The notes under the pieces were generated by a model. It searched no databases. It was not told the origin of the DNA and saw only the letters and a list, made by a program, of their open reading frames with translations. The translations under genes and the position numbers were made by a program. Below are positions 1 through 11,542 of a stretch of DNA of 64,000 nt, piece by piece; position 1 is the first letter of the stretch, and each line of letters opens with the position of its first letter. Source of the DNA: Cladochytrium replicatum (lineage: Eukaryota; Chytridiomycota; Chytridiomycetes; Cladochytriales; Cladochytriaceae); assembly GCA_025526935.1 (NCBI GenBank), contig JAHLKD010000112.1:1-64000 (forward strand). The letters are read 5' to 3'.

Positions 1-807
1 AGGACCTAGAGGAGGCAGAATTGGATGAAACTTTCACCAAAGCATTTGAAATGCACTAGATAAGCTGAGAATATATTACTCAATCGCTAAGAGCCTGTGT
101 TTAGCAGTTGCTACGGTACTCGATCCTCGTTTTAAGGATCAATATTATCGATTTTCAAGGCTTGGGAGAAAGATGTAGGAGGGATCAGGTCACCCTAGTG
201 CGGAAATTCTGGGAGGAATGTAAGTCACGGAAAATCAAGACCAGTGGTGCCGATGTTTTTGGAAACACGCCAGAACGTCGACACGATTCGAGCGGAGCTT
301 CCGGTGATAGACAGAAAAAATACGGACGCTGAACGCTTGAGAGCCATTAGATCCGTTTCATCTGGCAAGAAGAGATTCCTGAGGAAAAAGATGAGCTGGA
401 TCGCTATCTTGGCGATCAGGTACTCCGCGGTATTGATTCTGATGGGAAGCCCAATCAATATTATGGACTGGTGGAAGACCGTTGGAAGTGTGAACTTTCC
501 AGCCCTAAGCCAGATGGCAATGGACTATTTAGGAATACCAGCAACAAGCGCTCCAGTCGAACGAAAGTTTTCAGCCGGGGTTGATTTGGTACCTGCAACT
601 CGCATCCGCCTTGCTCGAAGAACAATAAATGCGTTGATGTGCCGTCATGACTGGTTACTTCAATTGAGTGCTGAAGAACCGTTCAAAAATGATTCCCTAG
701 ATTCAAAAAGTGATGTTAGTGAGGATTTTGTAAAGGTGCATAATTTTGGCGAGGATTTTGATGTGGTATTAGATTTGGAAGCAACTGATGATAACCCACT
801 CTTTTAA
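1..807 (+). pseudogene. hAT transposase ORF A, C-terminal fragment of a Giant copy
   Basis: This is the 3' part of the transposase gene seen in full at 18471-20907; the copy continues off the left edge. Bases 1-240 match the region around the LDPRF motif but are broken by small indels. The frame 244-807 encodes the hAT C-terminal dimerisation region, including SAPVERKFSAGVDLVPATR and a terminal RHDWL block. Compared with the minus-strand copy near 42620, it has an extra T after the A-run near 325, so the two halves lie in different frames. It is dead as written. It is inferred to be the ORF A part of the left-hand partner in the inversion described under findings. Confidence 0.85.
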
Positions 808-1994
808 AATATAAATTGTTTGTTTAGGACTGTTCATCTGTTGAAGTACCGTACCGTCCAGGAGTTGAGAAAGCGACCGCCTGGACAGAATCCTTTTGCG
901 AGTAGTAATTTGTAGAGAGGTTGGTTGTACTTGATCGAGATCAGTGAAGTATCAGTGAAGTACCGTCAATGAGTTGAGAAAGTGTCCGGGTGGCACAGAA
1001 TCTTAATTATTAGAGAGGGTTAGCTGTACTTGATAGAGATCAACTTAAGTACCGTCAATGAGTTGAGAAAGTGTCCGGGTGGACAGAATCCTGTTGCTAG
1101 TAGTAACATTGATAGAGAGGTTAGTTGTATTGGGTAGAGATCACTGAAGTACCGTCAATGAGTTGAGAAAGTGTCCGGGTGGACAGAATCGTATTGCTAG
1201 TAACATTGATAGAGAGGTTAGCTGTACTTGATAGATCACTGAAGTACCATCAATGAGTTGTGAAAGTGTCCGGGTGGACAGAATCCTATTGCTAGTAACA
1301 TTGATAGAGAGGTTAGTTGTATTGGGTAGAGATCACTGAAGTACCGCCGTCAATGAGTTGAGAAAGTGTCCGGGTGGACAGAATCCTATTGCTAGTAGTA
1401 TTTGTAGAGGTTAGCTGTACCTGATAGAGATTACTGAAGTTCCGTCAATGAGTTGAGAAAGTGTCCGGGTGGACAGAATCCTATTGCTAGTAACATTGAT
1501 AGAGAGGTTAGCTGTACTTGATAGAGATCACTGAAGTACCGTCAATGAGTTGAGAAAGTGTCCGGGGGACAGAATCCTATTCTACCCAGACAGACCACAG
1601 TGACACTCAGTCTCCCAGATTTCTGTCCACCTGGACACTTTCTCAACTCATTGACGGTACTTCAGTAATTTCTATCAAGTACAGCTAACCTCTCTATCAA
1701 TGTTACTAGCAATAAGATTCTGTCCACCCAGACACTTTCTCAACTCATTGACGGTACTTCAGTGATCTCTATCAAGTACAGCTAACCTCTCTATCAATTT
1801 TACTAGCAATAAGATTCTGTCCACCCGGACAGAATCCTCTCTTCAATGTTACTAGCCAGTTTCTTCCCTAGCTTATTGTATTTTCAGATCGGGTAGAAAA
1901 CTATTGTCAGGGAAGTATTATAGCATACATTCCTGTAACATTCCGGCTAAGAACACCGGGCCAGTATCTTCCCACGACAAACAGTACAAACACC
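808..1994. repeat. Giant tandem array, back-to-back orientation, plus ORF B leader
   Basis: From about 840 to 1585 there are roughly eight units of about 97 bp in the orientation containing CAATGAGTTGAGAAAGTGTC. At 1585-1625 the array passes through a turnaround (GACACTCAGTCTCCCAGA) and continues to about 1850 as units in the opposite orientation. The last 140 bases are the leader of ORF B, nearly identical to 21945-22092. There is no protein gene here; open frames inside the units are repeat artefacts. Confidence 0.9.
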
Positions 1995-3629
1995 ATGCCT
2001 CGAACTACAAAGAAGCGAGCGTTGAAACAATCCAGACCATCATCTGAAAGAGAATCAAGTGCAGAACCTGTGACTGCACCTGAAACATCTCTGGGATCGG
2101 GTTCTGAAGTGGAAGAAGCAGAAGTTGGCCTTGATGTCAAATCGACAGATGTCAAACCGACAGCTCCTTCAAAGAAACCGGCGCGACGTGGTACTAAAGA
2201 GGATGCTGAGTATTTGCTCATCGACAGACTCTGTCCTGCTTCAGACATACGACTTTGGTATCAAAAATTCAAAGCAAGCGGCCACAGCTACGACTCGGAG
2301 GACTTCATCAGCAACTGTCAAACAAATCGTGATGAATGCGGCCCAAGATTTGTTCTTCAAGGGTTGATCGACCGACTTGACTCTGACAGCAAGCTAGTTC
2401 GTCAAGCCCTGAATGAAATTCAAGATGAATGCAGTGGATGAACGGAGTTCATAACAGCAGCAAACGCCTATCGTATGGAGTGCTTGAAAAGCTCTTCCTT
2501 TCAGAAGGAAACAACATTTCTGGACTTTTACAGGTGGCAGGGACACAAGTACGGCATTTACAGAGGAATGCCTGCAAAGGTTGACGAGTTCCAAGCGACC
2601 ATCAAACGAGCAGATGAGGACAGTGAAAGGACAAAACAGGTCCTCAAACAGTCAGAACGGCTGTTGAACATGATAAAAGATCTTGAAGAGACTGCAATGA
2701 ACGAGAGAAGGACCCGCATCGCAGCAGAAGTGCGAGAGAAGGCTCTCATTGATGAATTGGGCAGGGCGGGTGCATTGTTTCAGCACGGCGAGCACTAAGA
2801 GCTAGCAAGATTCAGGGAGATCACCGCTGCAATGGAAAGGGAGAAGCAGGCAACTTCCCAGGAGATTTCACAATGGAAATCACGTGTGACCGCCCTGGAG
2901 GGAGAGCTTGCTGCTCTGAAACGACAGGCTGGTCATTCAGAAGCTGCAGCACCTGCAGCGCCAACATCAACAGGCGGCCTAATAAGCATATGGTCGGCTA
3001 TCAAAGGGATTGGTAGAATTCCAAAGGTACATCAAACCAGTTCTCCAACGAGTTCCCTTGCATTGCTTAGCCTGCAGCAGCACCATCGTACGGCTATCCT
3101 TTTGGTGAAAGAGGTCATCCAGGGTATCTGCTTCCAGATGCATAAGATCAATGAGGTTATTTATGACCTTAAATTGCCGTCTCTTCCACCATCAATCAAG
3201 TACGTCAACGTAAACTACGAAGTCCTCTCCCGAAATGAGTTTTTATGGCCCATATTTGTTGAATCAGACGACCGCTCAAGCCGAATATCAACTTCAAGTA
3301 GCAGTGGAAGTGTGAACTTTCCAGCCCTAAGCCAGATGGCAATGGACTATTTAGGAATACCAGCAACAAGCGCTCCAGTCGAACGACAGTTTTCAGCCGG
3401 GGTTGATTTGGTACCTGCAACTCGCAACCGCCTTGCTCCAAGAACAATAAATGCGTTGATGTGCCGTCATGACTGGTTGCATCAATTGAGTGCTGAAGAA
3501 CCGTTCAAAAATGATTCCCTAGATTCAAAAAGTGATGTTAGTGAGGATTTTGTAAAGGTGCATAATTTTGGCGAGGATTTTGATGTGGTATTAGAGTTGG
3601 AAGCAACTGATGATAACCCACTCTTTTAA
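1995..3629 (+). pseudogene. Chimeric ORF: ORF B N-terminal part fused in frame to ORF A C-terminal part
   Basis: One frame runs from ATG 1995 to the stop at 3629, interrupted by two in-frame stops. The TGA at 2439-2441 stands where the other copy has CGA, a CpG-to-TpG type change. The TAA at 2796-2798 stands where the other copy has GAA. Bases 1995-3305 are ORF B (basic N-terminus, coiled coil, conserved block VIQGICFQMHKINEVIYDLK). At 3305/3306 the sequence switches within one base to the hAT C-terminal region (GSVNFPALSQMAMDYLG). The matching half-chimera is on the minus strand at 42082-44560. The join is in frame but the gene is broken, so a functional fusion protein is unlikely from this copy. 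Confidence 0.85.
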
Positions 3630-4246
3630 ATATAAATTGTTGTTTAGACTGTTCATCTGTTGAAGTACCGTCCAGGAGTTGAGAAAGCGACCGCCTGGAC
3701 AGAATCCTATTACAAGTAGTATTTATAGAGAGGTTGGTTGTACTTGATCGAGATCAGTGAAGTATCAGTGAAGGACCGTCAATGAGTTGAGAAAGAGTCC
3801 GGGTGGACAGAATCTTATTGCTAGTAACATTATTAGAGAGGTTAGCTGTACTTGATAGAGATCACTGAAGTACCGTCAATGAGTTGAGAAAGTGTCTGGG
3901 TGGACAGAATCCTATTGCTAGTAACATTGATAGAGAGGTTTGTTGTATTGGGTAGAGATCACTGAAGTACCGTCAATGAGTTGAGAAAGTGTCCGGGTGG
4001 ACAGAATCCTATTCTACCCAGACAGACACAGTGACACTCAGTCTCCCAGATTTCTGTCCACCCGGACAGAATCCTCTCTATCAATGTTACTAGCCAGTTT
4101 CTTCCCTAGCTTATTATTATTTTCAGATCGGGTAGAAAACTATAGTGTCAGGGAAGTATTATAGCATACATTCCTGTAACATTCCGGCTAAGAACACCGG
4201 GCCAGTATCTTCCCACGACAAAGAGTACAAACACCATGCCTCGAAC
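3630..4246. repeat. Giant array and ORF B leader and start, truncated by Copia-1
   Basis: About four reversed array units (3660-4015), the turnaround, a partial forward unit, then the ORF B leader. ORF B's ATG is at 4235; only MPRT is present before the Copia-1 LTR begins at 4247. Under the inversion model this belongs to a second ORF B, from partner element Y. Confidence 0.85.
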
Positions 4247-4685
4247 TGTTGAGTGTTGTTTCGTTCATAAAAGTTTTCCTTCTTTGTTTTTACTTTCAAA
4301 AAGAAAAAGTTCAGCTGAGGATAACAATAGGATTATTGTTGATCCTCAGAATCGAACTTGCGACATGATGTTGAATGGCTTGCGATTTAACCCACGACGC
4401 TAGCTTTGTTGTTTCCCAAAAGTTTTATTTCTGTTTCTATTTCGGCTTCATGTTCTTCGACGAAAACTTCAAAAGCCAGCGTTCCAGAAAATTCCGGATC
4501 ACCAGCAAACTTGAAGGGGACTTACCAAAGGAGGAAGGAGAGCGCCGCTGCTGACGTGGCAAGGACAAATTAAGGGAGGCTTTGTTGGGAATGGGAGAAC
4601 CTATAAAAGGTGTGAGTCTTAAGCTTCCAATACATCGAACAAGTACCTCTTATCTGATCTTACCTGCCTACGACGAAATTCTACA
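4247..4685 (+). repeat. Copia-1 5' LTR
   Basis: Starts TGTTGAGTG and ends TTCTACA, so it has the short TGTTG..(C)TACA-type ends of Copia LTRs. A TATAAAAG-like promoter (CCTATAAAAGG) lies at about 4602. Copies of the same LTR occur at 9070-9506, 34520-34958 and 40370-40808. Confidence 0.92.
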
Positions 4686-5473
4686 TGGTAGCAATGGATT
4701 CTCGCTCTTCCCAACAACAACCGAAACCAACGGCGCTCATGACCCGCAAAGCTCAGGATGACAATCTCTTTGTCTTTGATGGAGAGAATTATCATACCTG
4801 GCGACTCCGCATGGTGGCCTATCTCGAGGGCAAGGAGCTCTGGACAGTTGTCGACAAGGGACCAAATCCTGACCCACGACTGCGAACTGGTTTTGACGAG
4901 ACTAGCAATGCTGGCAAGGCCGAAATCGCCGCCCATGAAGAAAGTGTTCTGGATGATCGCAAGGCCCGATCCAAGATCATCGGGAAGCTCAGCAACGTCG
5001 TACTTTCGCTTGTCACCAGCGCGAACACCGCAAAGGCGATGCTCGTAGCCCTCGATCAGATGTACCAGCGCCAGGCCAACGTCAACAGGATCACACTCCG
5101 ACGCGAGCTAATGGGGAAAAAGATGAGTACCGGGTCTGATCTTAAGACCCACATCTCGGAACTTGCCATGATTGTCCAGAGACTGACCGCTATTGGTGAT
5201 TCCATTTCCCCAGACCAGCACATCATCTACCTGCTCAGCTCCCTCCCTCCGGAATTCGATACTGTGATTGCCACAATTGACGTTGAGGATGACACCCGCC
5301 GAAAGGACTACCAATATGTTGTCGGCCGACTTCTCGACGACGAAAGCAAACGACGAAGTCGCGAAAACGAGGAAGGTAACAGTCGAGATCAAGCTTATCA
5401 GACCTCCGGCGGCAACCAACGACTTTGCTGGAACTGTAGCCAGCCAGGCCACTTTCGCTGCCAACTGTCCTAA
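4685..5473 (+). pseudogene. gag: Copia-1 gag (frame broken at its 3' end)
   Basis: It encodes 262 residues before a stop. The N-terminal third has the Copia gag signature (FDGENYHTWRLRMVAYLEG, residues about 33-51), followed by the helical capsid-like region of the UBN2/gag-polypeptide family. Near the end is a zinc knuckle beginning CWNCSQPGH, but the final Cys is lost because one extra T near 5453 shifts the frame. One base back, the frame gives the expected CX2CX4HX4C spacing and runs straight into protease. Copia gag-pol is normally one ORF, so this is read as a mutation and not as a programmed frameshift. The start could be the ATG at 4685 (overlapping the LTR) or at 4694. Confidence 0.85.
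4686..4697 (+). promoter_or_regulatory. Copia-1 primer binding site (initiator tRNA-Met type)
   Basis: TGGTAGCAATGG follows the LTR directly. TGGTAGCA is complementary to a ...UGCUACCA 3' end, as in eukaryotic initiator tRNA-Met. Only the first eight bases fit well. The site overlaps the ATG at 4685 and a second ATG at 4694. Confidence 0.7.
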
Positions 5474-8400
5474 CCAGACCTCGAGTTTGGGTGGTTCAAA
5501 TCAAGGCTCTGGAAACGGACGAGGTGGTAGCGGAGGTCGAGGAGGTCGAGGTGGCGGACGAGGTACTGGAAGAGGCGGTCGAGGTCGAGGGAGCGGCGGT
5601 AGAGGACGCGGTCGAGGAAATGGAGGATCCAACCGCGGTGGCGGAAGAAGCGGTGGGCACGCAAACGAAGTAACGCTACCTGCGATTGCGTTCATGGCTT
5701 CGGAGAGATTCTCTGATCGATCTTCTAAGTGGTTCTTCGACACTGGGGCTTCGCACCACCTGTGCAACGATCAAAGGGCGTTCATCGAGTTGCGGAAGAT
5801 TACTCCGATTGAGATCGACACCGCAAATGCTGGATCAGGACTCAAGGTTGTCGGGATCGGAAGAGTTCGATTGCTGGTATCAGTTGGAGGGCGGGAGAGG
5901 GAGGTGATCCTTAGTGAAGTGTACTTCGCTCCGAACCTGTCTGACAACTTGGTATCATGGAATCGACTCATAGAACACCGTCTCAAGCTCTACGGTGCTG
6001 GCAAGAAGATCCAGATCGGTCGCAACAATGAGATAGTCATGGAGTTCACACAAGATAAGACTTGCAACTTGTTTGCACTTGATCTGTCCCGATCGATCGC
6101 CAGGGTGGCACGACGTAACGACGCAACAGCGGATCTCATCACTTGGCATAGAAGGTTCGGACATGCTGGATTCAATCGGATCGAGGAGGCCCAGAAGCTA
6201 GTTGAAGGAATGGAGATCGATGGAACTGAGAGGTTGGACCCTTGTCCGACCTGTGTGAAAGCTAAGTTGACCAGAACTAGCTTTCCACGGATCAAGGACA
6301 TTGACGTTAATTCCCATAGCACCCTCTACATCGATCTCCAAGGACCAATAAAGCCGCCCACCTACGGAGGTGCAATCTATGCCGCGGTCGCAGCACACAG
6401 GAACTCTGGAGTCCTGGTTATACGCCCCCTGAAAACCAAGGATCTGGCATTCGAGTTCAGTCAAGATGCCGTGCGAGAGATAGGACTCCTTACTGGCAAG
6501 GAGGTCCAAGTAGTTGTCACCGACAACCCAAAAGAGTTGATTTCACAAAAGTACGAGGCATGGGCACGGAAGCGCGGCATTCAACATCACACTACCATGC
6601 CGTACACCCCGATGCAGAATGGACCTGTTGAGCGAGCAAATCGGACCCTCCAAAATCTTACACGAGCTATGTTAAATGAGGCAGGGGCAAACAGCAAGCT
6701 ATGGGGCGAGGCGATGGTAACAGCATGTTACCTAAACAACCGGCTCCCGCGCAAGATCGGCAAGACGAGTATTACGCCATTGGAGGCCGCGACAGGCAGA
6801 AAACCAAACGTCAGCAAACTGCGGACCTGGGGATGCGTGGCATACGTGCACGATCCCCTCCCATCGGGCAAGCTAGCAGATTGAGCGATCCCAGGAATCT
6901 TCGTTGGATACGAAGCATTCGGATTTCGTGTCTGGGACCCGAAAAGGAAAGTAATGATGAGAAGCAAGTCGGTGGTGTTTGATGAGAAGCATACCTGGAA
7001 TGAGCGAGCCCTTACTGATGCCCTTGAACTGGTCTCTTTCGAAAACCTCCCCCAACACAGAGACTCGGCAAAACCGCTCAAACACACCGACTTGGCCAGC
7101 AACAACAGCGACAGCGATGACAGCAGCTATAGAGATAGCGACAGCGACAACAGTGAGGGGGAGGTCGAGACCAATTCAAGGGACAAGGACACGGAATCGG
7201 AGGACGACAAAGTAGAGGTGCAAGATCCTGGGCTATTGAAGCAGAAACCCAGCACTAGTAAGATTCCTGTGCGCCGAGGAAGCCGAGAGAAAAGGCCAGT
7301 CGAACGGTATGGCTTTGAGAAGGTGAAACAAGTCGGATCGGCACGAGTAGCCTCGAAAAGGAAGGTGATCTTGCACACGGAACCAAGGACGTATGAGGAA
7401 GCCATGGCGAGCCTGGAGAAGGAGGACTGGACGGCTGCCATGCAAGAGGAGATCCTTGCGCATCGCGAGAACTCAACGTGGCGACTTGTACCGAGGCCTG
7501 CAGGGCGAAACATCATCAAGTCAGGCTGGGTATATCGCTACAAGACGAACGCCGAGGGGAAGATGGTTCGGCACAAGGCGCGGTTCATTGCGAAAGGATA
7601 TTCGCAACGCGAGGGAGAGGACTTTGATGAGACGTTTTCTCCGGTGGCTCGAAAACAAACTGTTCGAGTTGTGTTGGCGCTCGTGGTGCAGGAACGGATG
7701 GTGATGCGCCAGTACGACATCAAAACAGCGTTCCTGAATGCGCGCATCATCGACCGCGAACTCTACTACGAGCAGCCAGAGGGATTCATTGAACCGGGCA
7801 AGGAAGATTGGGTCTGCTTAGCTATTCGTGCGCTTTATGGCCTCAAGCAGCCGCCTCGCGAGTGGAATAGTCTCTTCGACGATTTCCTAGTGACCGTCAT
7901 CAAGCTGAAACGTTCCGATAGCGATGTCTGCCTCTACTACCATCGAGAGGGATCGTCGCTCACGCTTGTCGTCATCTACGTGGACGATATTCTGGTGGCG
8001 TCGACCGATGAGGACGAGGTGAATCGAATCGAGGAGTTGATGAAGCGACGATTTGAGGTCAGCGAGGCAGGATCCCCGAAGTATTATCTCGGCTGGGAAA
8101 TTGACTACGATAAGGACGGCGGCAAGCTCACCATCTCTCAAGCGCAGTACATCAGAATGTCGGCGAAGAAATGTAAGATCAGATTCGAGCGGAAAACACC
8201 AGTTGAAGCTGGCGTTACAATCTTCAAGGATATGGGAGAGGAGATCGAGGTCGAGCGAAATGAGATTAGCTATCGCACAATCGTCGGTCAGCTCCTATAC
8301 GCCGCGACGAGCACACGACCCGATATCTCGTTTGCCACTGGCACCGTTGCGCGTTATCAAAACGCACCTCAGTACACTCATTGGTGCGCGGCGGAACGGG

Positions 8401-8948
8401 TGCTCGCCTACCTGCTGCACACTCCCTCAATTGGAATCCGCTATGGACGACGAGATCGCCTTGAGATTGTATGCTATGCGGACGCGGATCACGCCGGAGA
8501 TCCTGACAACAAAAAGTCGACTACGGGATATGCTATCTTGATCAATGGGGGAGCTGTTGCCTGGGGGAGCAAGCTTCAAACATCAGCGGCGAGTTCGACA
8601 GCAGAAGCGGAGTACGTTGCACTATCCACAGCTAGCGACGAACTCGTTTGGGTAAAGCACATGCTTGAAGAACTTGGATATTCCTTTGCTGCTCCGCCTG
8701 TAGTCCACTGCGACAATACCGCTGCAATTGCTGGTGCCCGCAATCCCGGATTCAAGTCCCGGCATATCGCTTTGCGATATCACATCGTGCGTGGCCGCAT
8801 TCAATCTGGGGACATTGACGTGCAGTATATCCCCACAGAGGATCAGGTGGCAGACATCTTCACCAAGGGTCTCGCACGACGTCGACATGAGAAACTGATG
8901 GGTCTACTTGGGATGGTAGATGCAATGAAAGAGATGAGAGAAAATTAG
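5454..8948 (+). pseudogene. pol: Copia-1 pol: protease, integrase, RT, RNase H
   Basis: One frame, with a single in-frame TGA at 6882-6884. In order: a Gly/Arg-rich linker (about 5500-5660), aspartic protease (WFFDTGASHHLC near 5731), integrase zinc finger (WHRRFGH ... CPTC, about 6143-6250) and integrase core with acidic residues in YIDLQGP, VVTDNPKELIS and NGPVERANRTL. After the stop come the RVT_2 reverse transcriptase (YDIKTAFLNA, LYGLKQPPREW, YVDDILVAS near 7978) and RNase H (CYADADHAGD, SSTAEAEYVALS, HCDNTAAI). The TGA sits where GAT-CGA-GCG would keep the frame, which fits methyl-CpG deamination. Apart from this stop and the upstream frameshift, every catalytic motif is present. Confidence 0.92.
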
Positions 8949-9055
8949 GTTTTGTTTCTTGAAGGACACACCAATTATGTTTGCATTCCTTCTGGCTTCT
9001 ATGTTTGTTTTTCAATTGTTATTTCTTTTCAACTTTCAAAGGAAGAACTTTTGTT

Positions 9056-9069
9056 CAGAAACGGGGGAG
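9056..9069 (+). promoter_or_regulatory. Copia-1 polypurine tract
   Basis: The purine run AGAAACGGGGGAG directly precedes the 3' LTR (TGTTGAG at 9070), the usual place for plus-strand priming. Confidence 0.75.
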
Positions 9070-9506
9070 TGTTGAGTGTTGTTTCGTTCATAAAAGTTTT
9101 CCTTCTTTGTTTTTACTTTCAAAAGAAAAAGTTCAGCTGAGGATAACAATAGGATTATTGTTGATCCTCGGAATCGAACTTGCGACATGATGTTGAATGG
9201 CTTGTGGTTTAACCCACGACGCTAGCTTTGTTGTTGTCCAAAAGTTCATTCCTGTTTCTATTTCGGCTTCATGTTCTTCGACGAAAACTTCAAAAGCCAG
9301 CGTTCCAGAAAATTCCGGATCACCAGCAAACTTGAAGGGGACTTACCAAAGGAGGAAGGAGAGCGCCGCTGCTGACGTGGCAAGGACAAATTAAGGGAGG
9401 CTTTGTTGGGAATGGGAGAACCTATAAAAGGTGTGAGTCTTAAGCTTCCAATACATCGAACAAGTACCTCTTATCTGATCTTACCTGCCTACGACGAAAT
9501 TCTACA
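9070..9506 (+). repeat. Copia-1 3' LTR
   Basis: 437 bp with the same ends as the 5' LTR. It differs from it at scattered sites (for example GTGGTTTAAC against GCGATTTAAC). Confidence 0.92.
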
Positions 9507-10057
9507 AAGAGGTCATCCAGGGTATCTGCTTCCAGATGCATAAGATCAATGAGGTTATTTATGACCTTAAATTGCTGTCTCTTCCACCATCAATCAAGTA
9601 CGTCAATGTAAACTACGAAGTCCTCTCCCAAAATGAGGCTTTACAGCCCATATTTGTTGAATCAGACGACCGCTCAAGCCGAATATCAACTTCAAGTAGC
9701 AGTTCTCGGAGCAGCCTTACTCTTCTTAGGGTGATTTTGCTCGGAAACTGGATACGGCACAATAATTCGCTAAGTACGTCTGCCACTATCTATCGCATGT
9801 TCAGGGCATTAGTGGATGCATATCCTTCTGAGTGGCTAAGGTTCTGGACGGCATACATCGGGCATCTTTCGTCCATAACGCTCCCTGAGGTGGATTGGAA
9901 ACCTTGGAAGAGGTTTAGCCAAGGATTTCATGCTTTCAAATGACGACATTGATCGGTTCATCAGGACTGGGTTGGCGAAGGACGTAACCAGTGGTGGATG
10001 GGACTCTGACGATATGAACCAGATACAGAAGCTGATTTGGGCTGTTCCACTATCAAC
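9507..10057 (+). pseudogene. ORF B, C-terminal fragment
   Basis: Begins abruptly after the Copia-1 LTR, inside the block KEVIQGICFQMHKINEVI, and matches 23208-23770. A small deletion near 9910 (TGGAAGAGG against TGGAAGACAGG) shifts the frame before the conserved tail that ends LIWAVPPINL in the reference copy. Confidence 0.85.
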
Positions 10058-10192
10058 TTGTGATTGCTCAGTGGAGTTTTGTTTCTTTTTACGATAGTGT
10101 TTCTAAAATACACACTGTTCACACAGACACAAAGTGTTCATGTAAATATCCGTAGTCTAACTCAAAATTCAATCAATCCTCTCCTGGGCAGC

Positions 10193-10363
10193 AAAAACCC
10201 GGCGGGTCAGGGTCGGGTACGGGTTTCAACCACTTCGGGTCCGGGTATTCCCTTTGTACCCGTCAGTGACCCGGCGGGTCGCCAGACAAACACGACCTGA
10301 CCTAAAGGGTTTGGTGCGGGTCGCCACTGAAACCCGGACCCGACCCGGACCCGCCGAACCTTA
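10193..10363 (+). repeat. Giant right end (G-rich on the minus strand)
   Basis: GC-rich terminal block built from GGGTC/CCCGA words. It can fold on itself (CCCGGCGGGTCAGGGTCGGG against its near-complement about 120 bases later). It ends ..CCGCCGAACCTTA at 10363, the consensus right tip seen at 24070 and 33859. Confidence 0.9.
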
Positions 10364-10371
10364 GACGGCAT
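10364..10371 (+). repeat. 8-bp target duplication GACGGCAT (right-end side)
   Basis: It directly follows the Giant right tip. The same 8-mer, inverted, follows the left tip at 45580. An 8-bp duplication is the hAT hallmark. Confidence 0.85.
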
Positions 10372-11542
10372 TGAGGGTCTGCAAGGTAATTCTATGCAGT
10401 GAAGATTGGGCATCGGGAAGAATCAATTATCTGACGCCAGAATTACTGGTCAGTGCTGATAAAAAACTTCAAGATGAAGTGCCTCCAGGGACTAGCATTG
10501 ATGATCTATTCTGAAAGGACATGGCCGATATTGCAGATTTTCTCGAAGTATTTTACCTACTCACCAAACGTGTGCAGAGCGAAACTCAAGTTCCATACAA
10601 CGAGCTCATTCACCTGTTCAACATCATGTTCAACAAAGTTGAGGAAGGACAATTAAGTCCGATTGAAGTTGTTAAAAAAAGCAGCACACTGTATGATAAG
10701 GTTGTGAGCTCATTTGAATTCAATGTGATACTTTGTACTTTTAGAAAGCTGGGCTACGATCCACGACTATATGCTACAAATGACGAGGTGACAGTCACAG
10801 CACTGATGCTGGATCCACGTCATAAGCGAGTTTATTTCAAGCAAAACAAGTGGGTTCACGTATAGCCAAAGAGATGGAAAAGCAGTATGTATTCATGGTT
10901 TCACAATCCAAATTTAACCTAACCTGATAGGGCATTGCTAGCTTGAAAACAACGGTTAAGCGGTATGCAGATGAAAACCCAGGCATCTACAGGGACAATT
11001 AGACTGATTCCACGGCTTCTGTGAATGGGCTTGATGCACTCATTTGGGGTGGATCAAGAGGAAAAGCACACAGGGTAACATATATTATCATAGAAAATCC
11101 ACTTGATGTTTATTGTTTATTTAAATTTGATGAGGTGCGTACTTGGGAGGACGAACTTGAGCAGTTCCTGTCAAGTCCAACTGCCGATGAGAAAATGAAC
11201 CCTCTTGAGTGGTGGAAGATGTACGCCCTTTACTACCTGTTGCTCTCACTTGTGGCCCATGACCATTTTGTGATCTGTCTTTCTAGTGCTGCATCAGAAC
11301 GTCTCTTCTCAGCAGGCGGTCTTACTTTGCAAAAGAACCGCCATAACAAGTCCGGACAAACTTTAGGAGCAATCATGGGTCTGACAAATTGGTGGGCAGT
11401 TGGTGGACTTATGGAGCTCTTGGACATGATAAGATGGTCTGTGCAGGTTGCAGATGCGGGTTCTGTGAATGAGGACGATTTGGTGGAAATGTTTGGTATC
11501 GAATCTGAGGAAGTACGGTTTGGGATGGGGCTAAGAACCTGA
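10372..11542 (+). pseudogene. hAT-III transposase, C-terminal half
   Basis: A second, unrelated hAT transposase in decayed pieces. Frame 10521-10865 has the MLDPRHK motif typical of the region before the hAT dimerisation domain. Frame 11021-11542 has NPLEWWK and then SSAASERLFSAGG, the classic hAT C-terminal signature, and ends in an acidic tail. Several frame breaks separate the pieces. Its N-terminal half is at 45589-47530 on the other strand; the two were contiguous before Giant inserted and the segment inverted. Confidence 0.88.

Larger units (their letters stand above)
4247..9506 (+). mobile_element. Copia-1 LTR retrotransposon, nearly intact
   Basis: A 5,260-bp Ty1/Copia element: 439-bp 5' LTR, tRNA-type primer site, gag, protease, integrase, reverse transcriptase, RNase H (Copia order, integrase before RT), polypurine tract, 437-bp 3' LTR. 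Two lesions break translation: one extra base inside the gag zinc knuckle near 5453 and a single in-frame TGA at 6882-6884. The LTRs differ at several positions, so insertion is not very recent. The flanks are CGAAC on the left and AAGAG on the right and are not a target duplication. The left flank is the start of ORF B and the right flank is about 1.1 kb further into ORF B, so the ends probably come from two insertions joined by LTR-LTR recombination. Confidence 0.93.

Noticed and set aside
5440-5475. Programmed frameshift between Copia-1 gag and pol
   Set aside because: The shift falls inside the zinc knuckle and destroys it, so a base insertion is more likely than a recoding site.
5501-5767. 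Pro/Arg-rich minus-strand frame
   Set aside because: Mirror image of the Gly/Arg-rich linker of Copia-1 pol.
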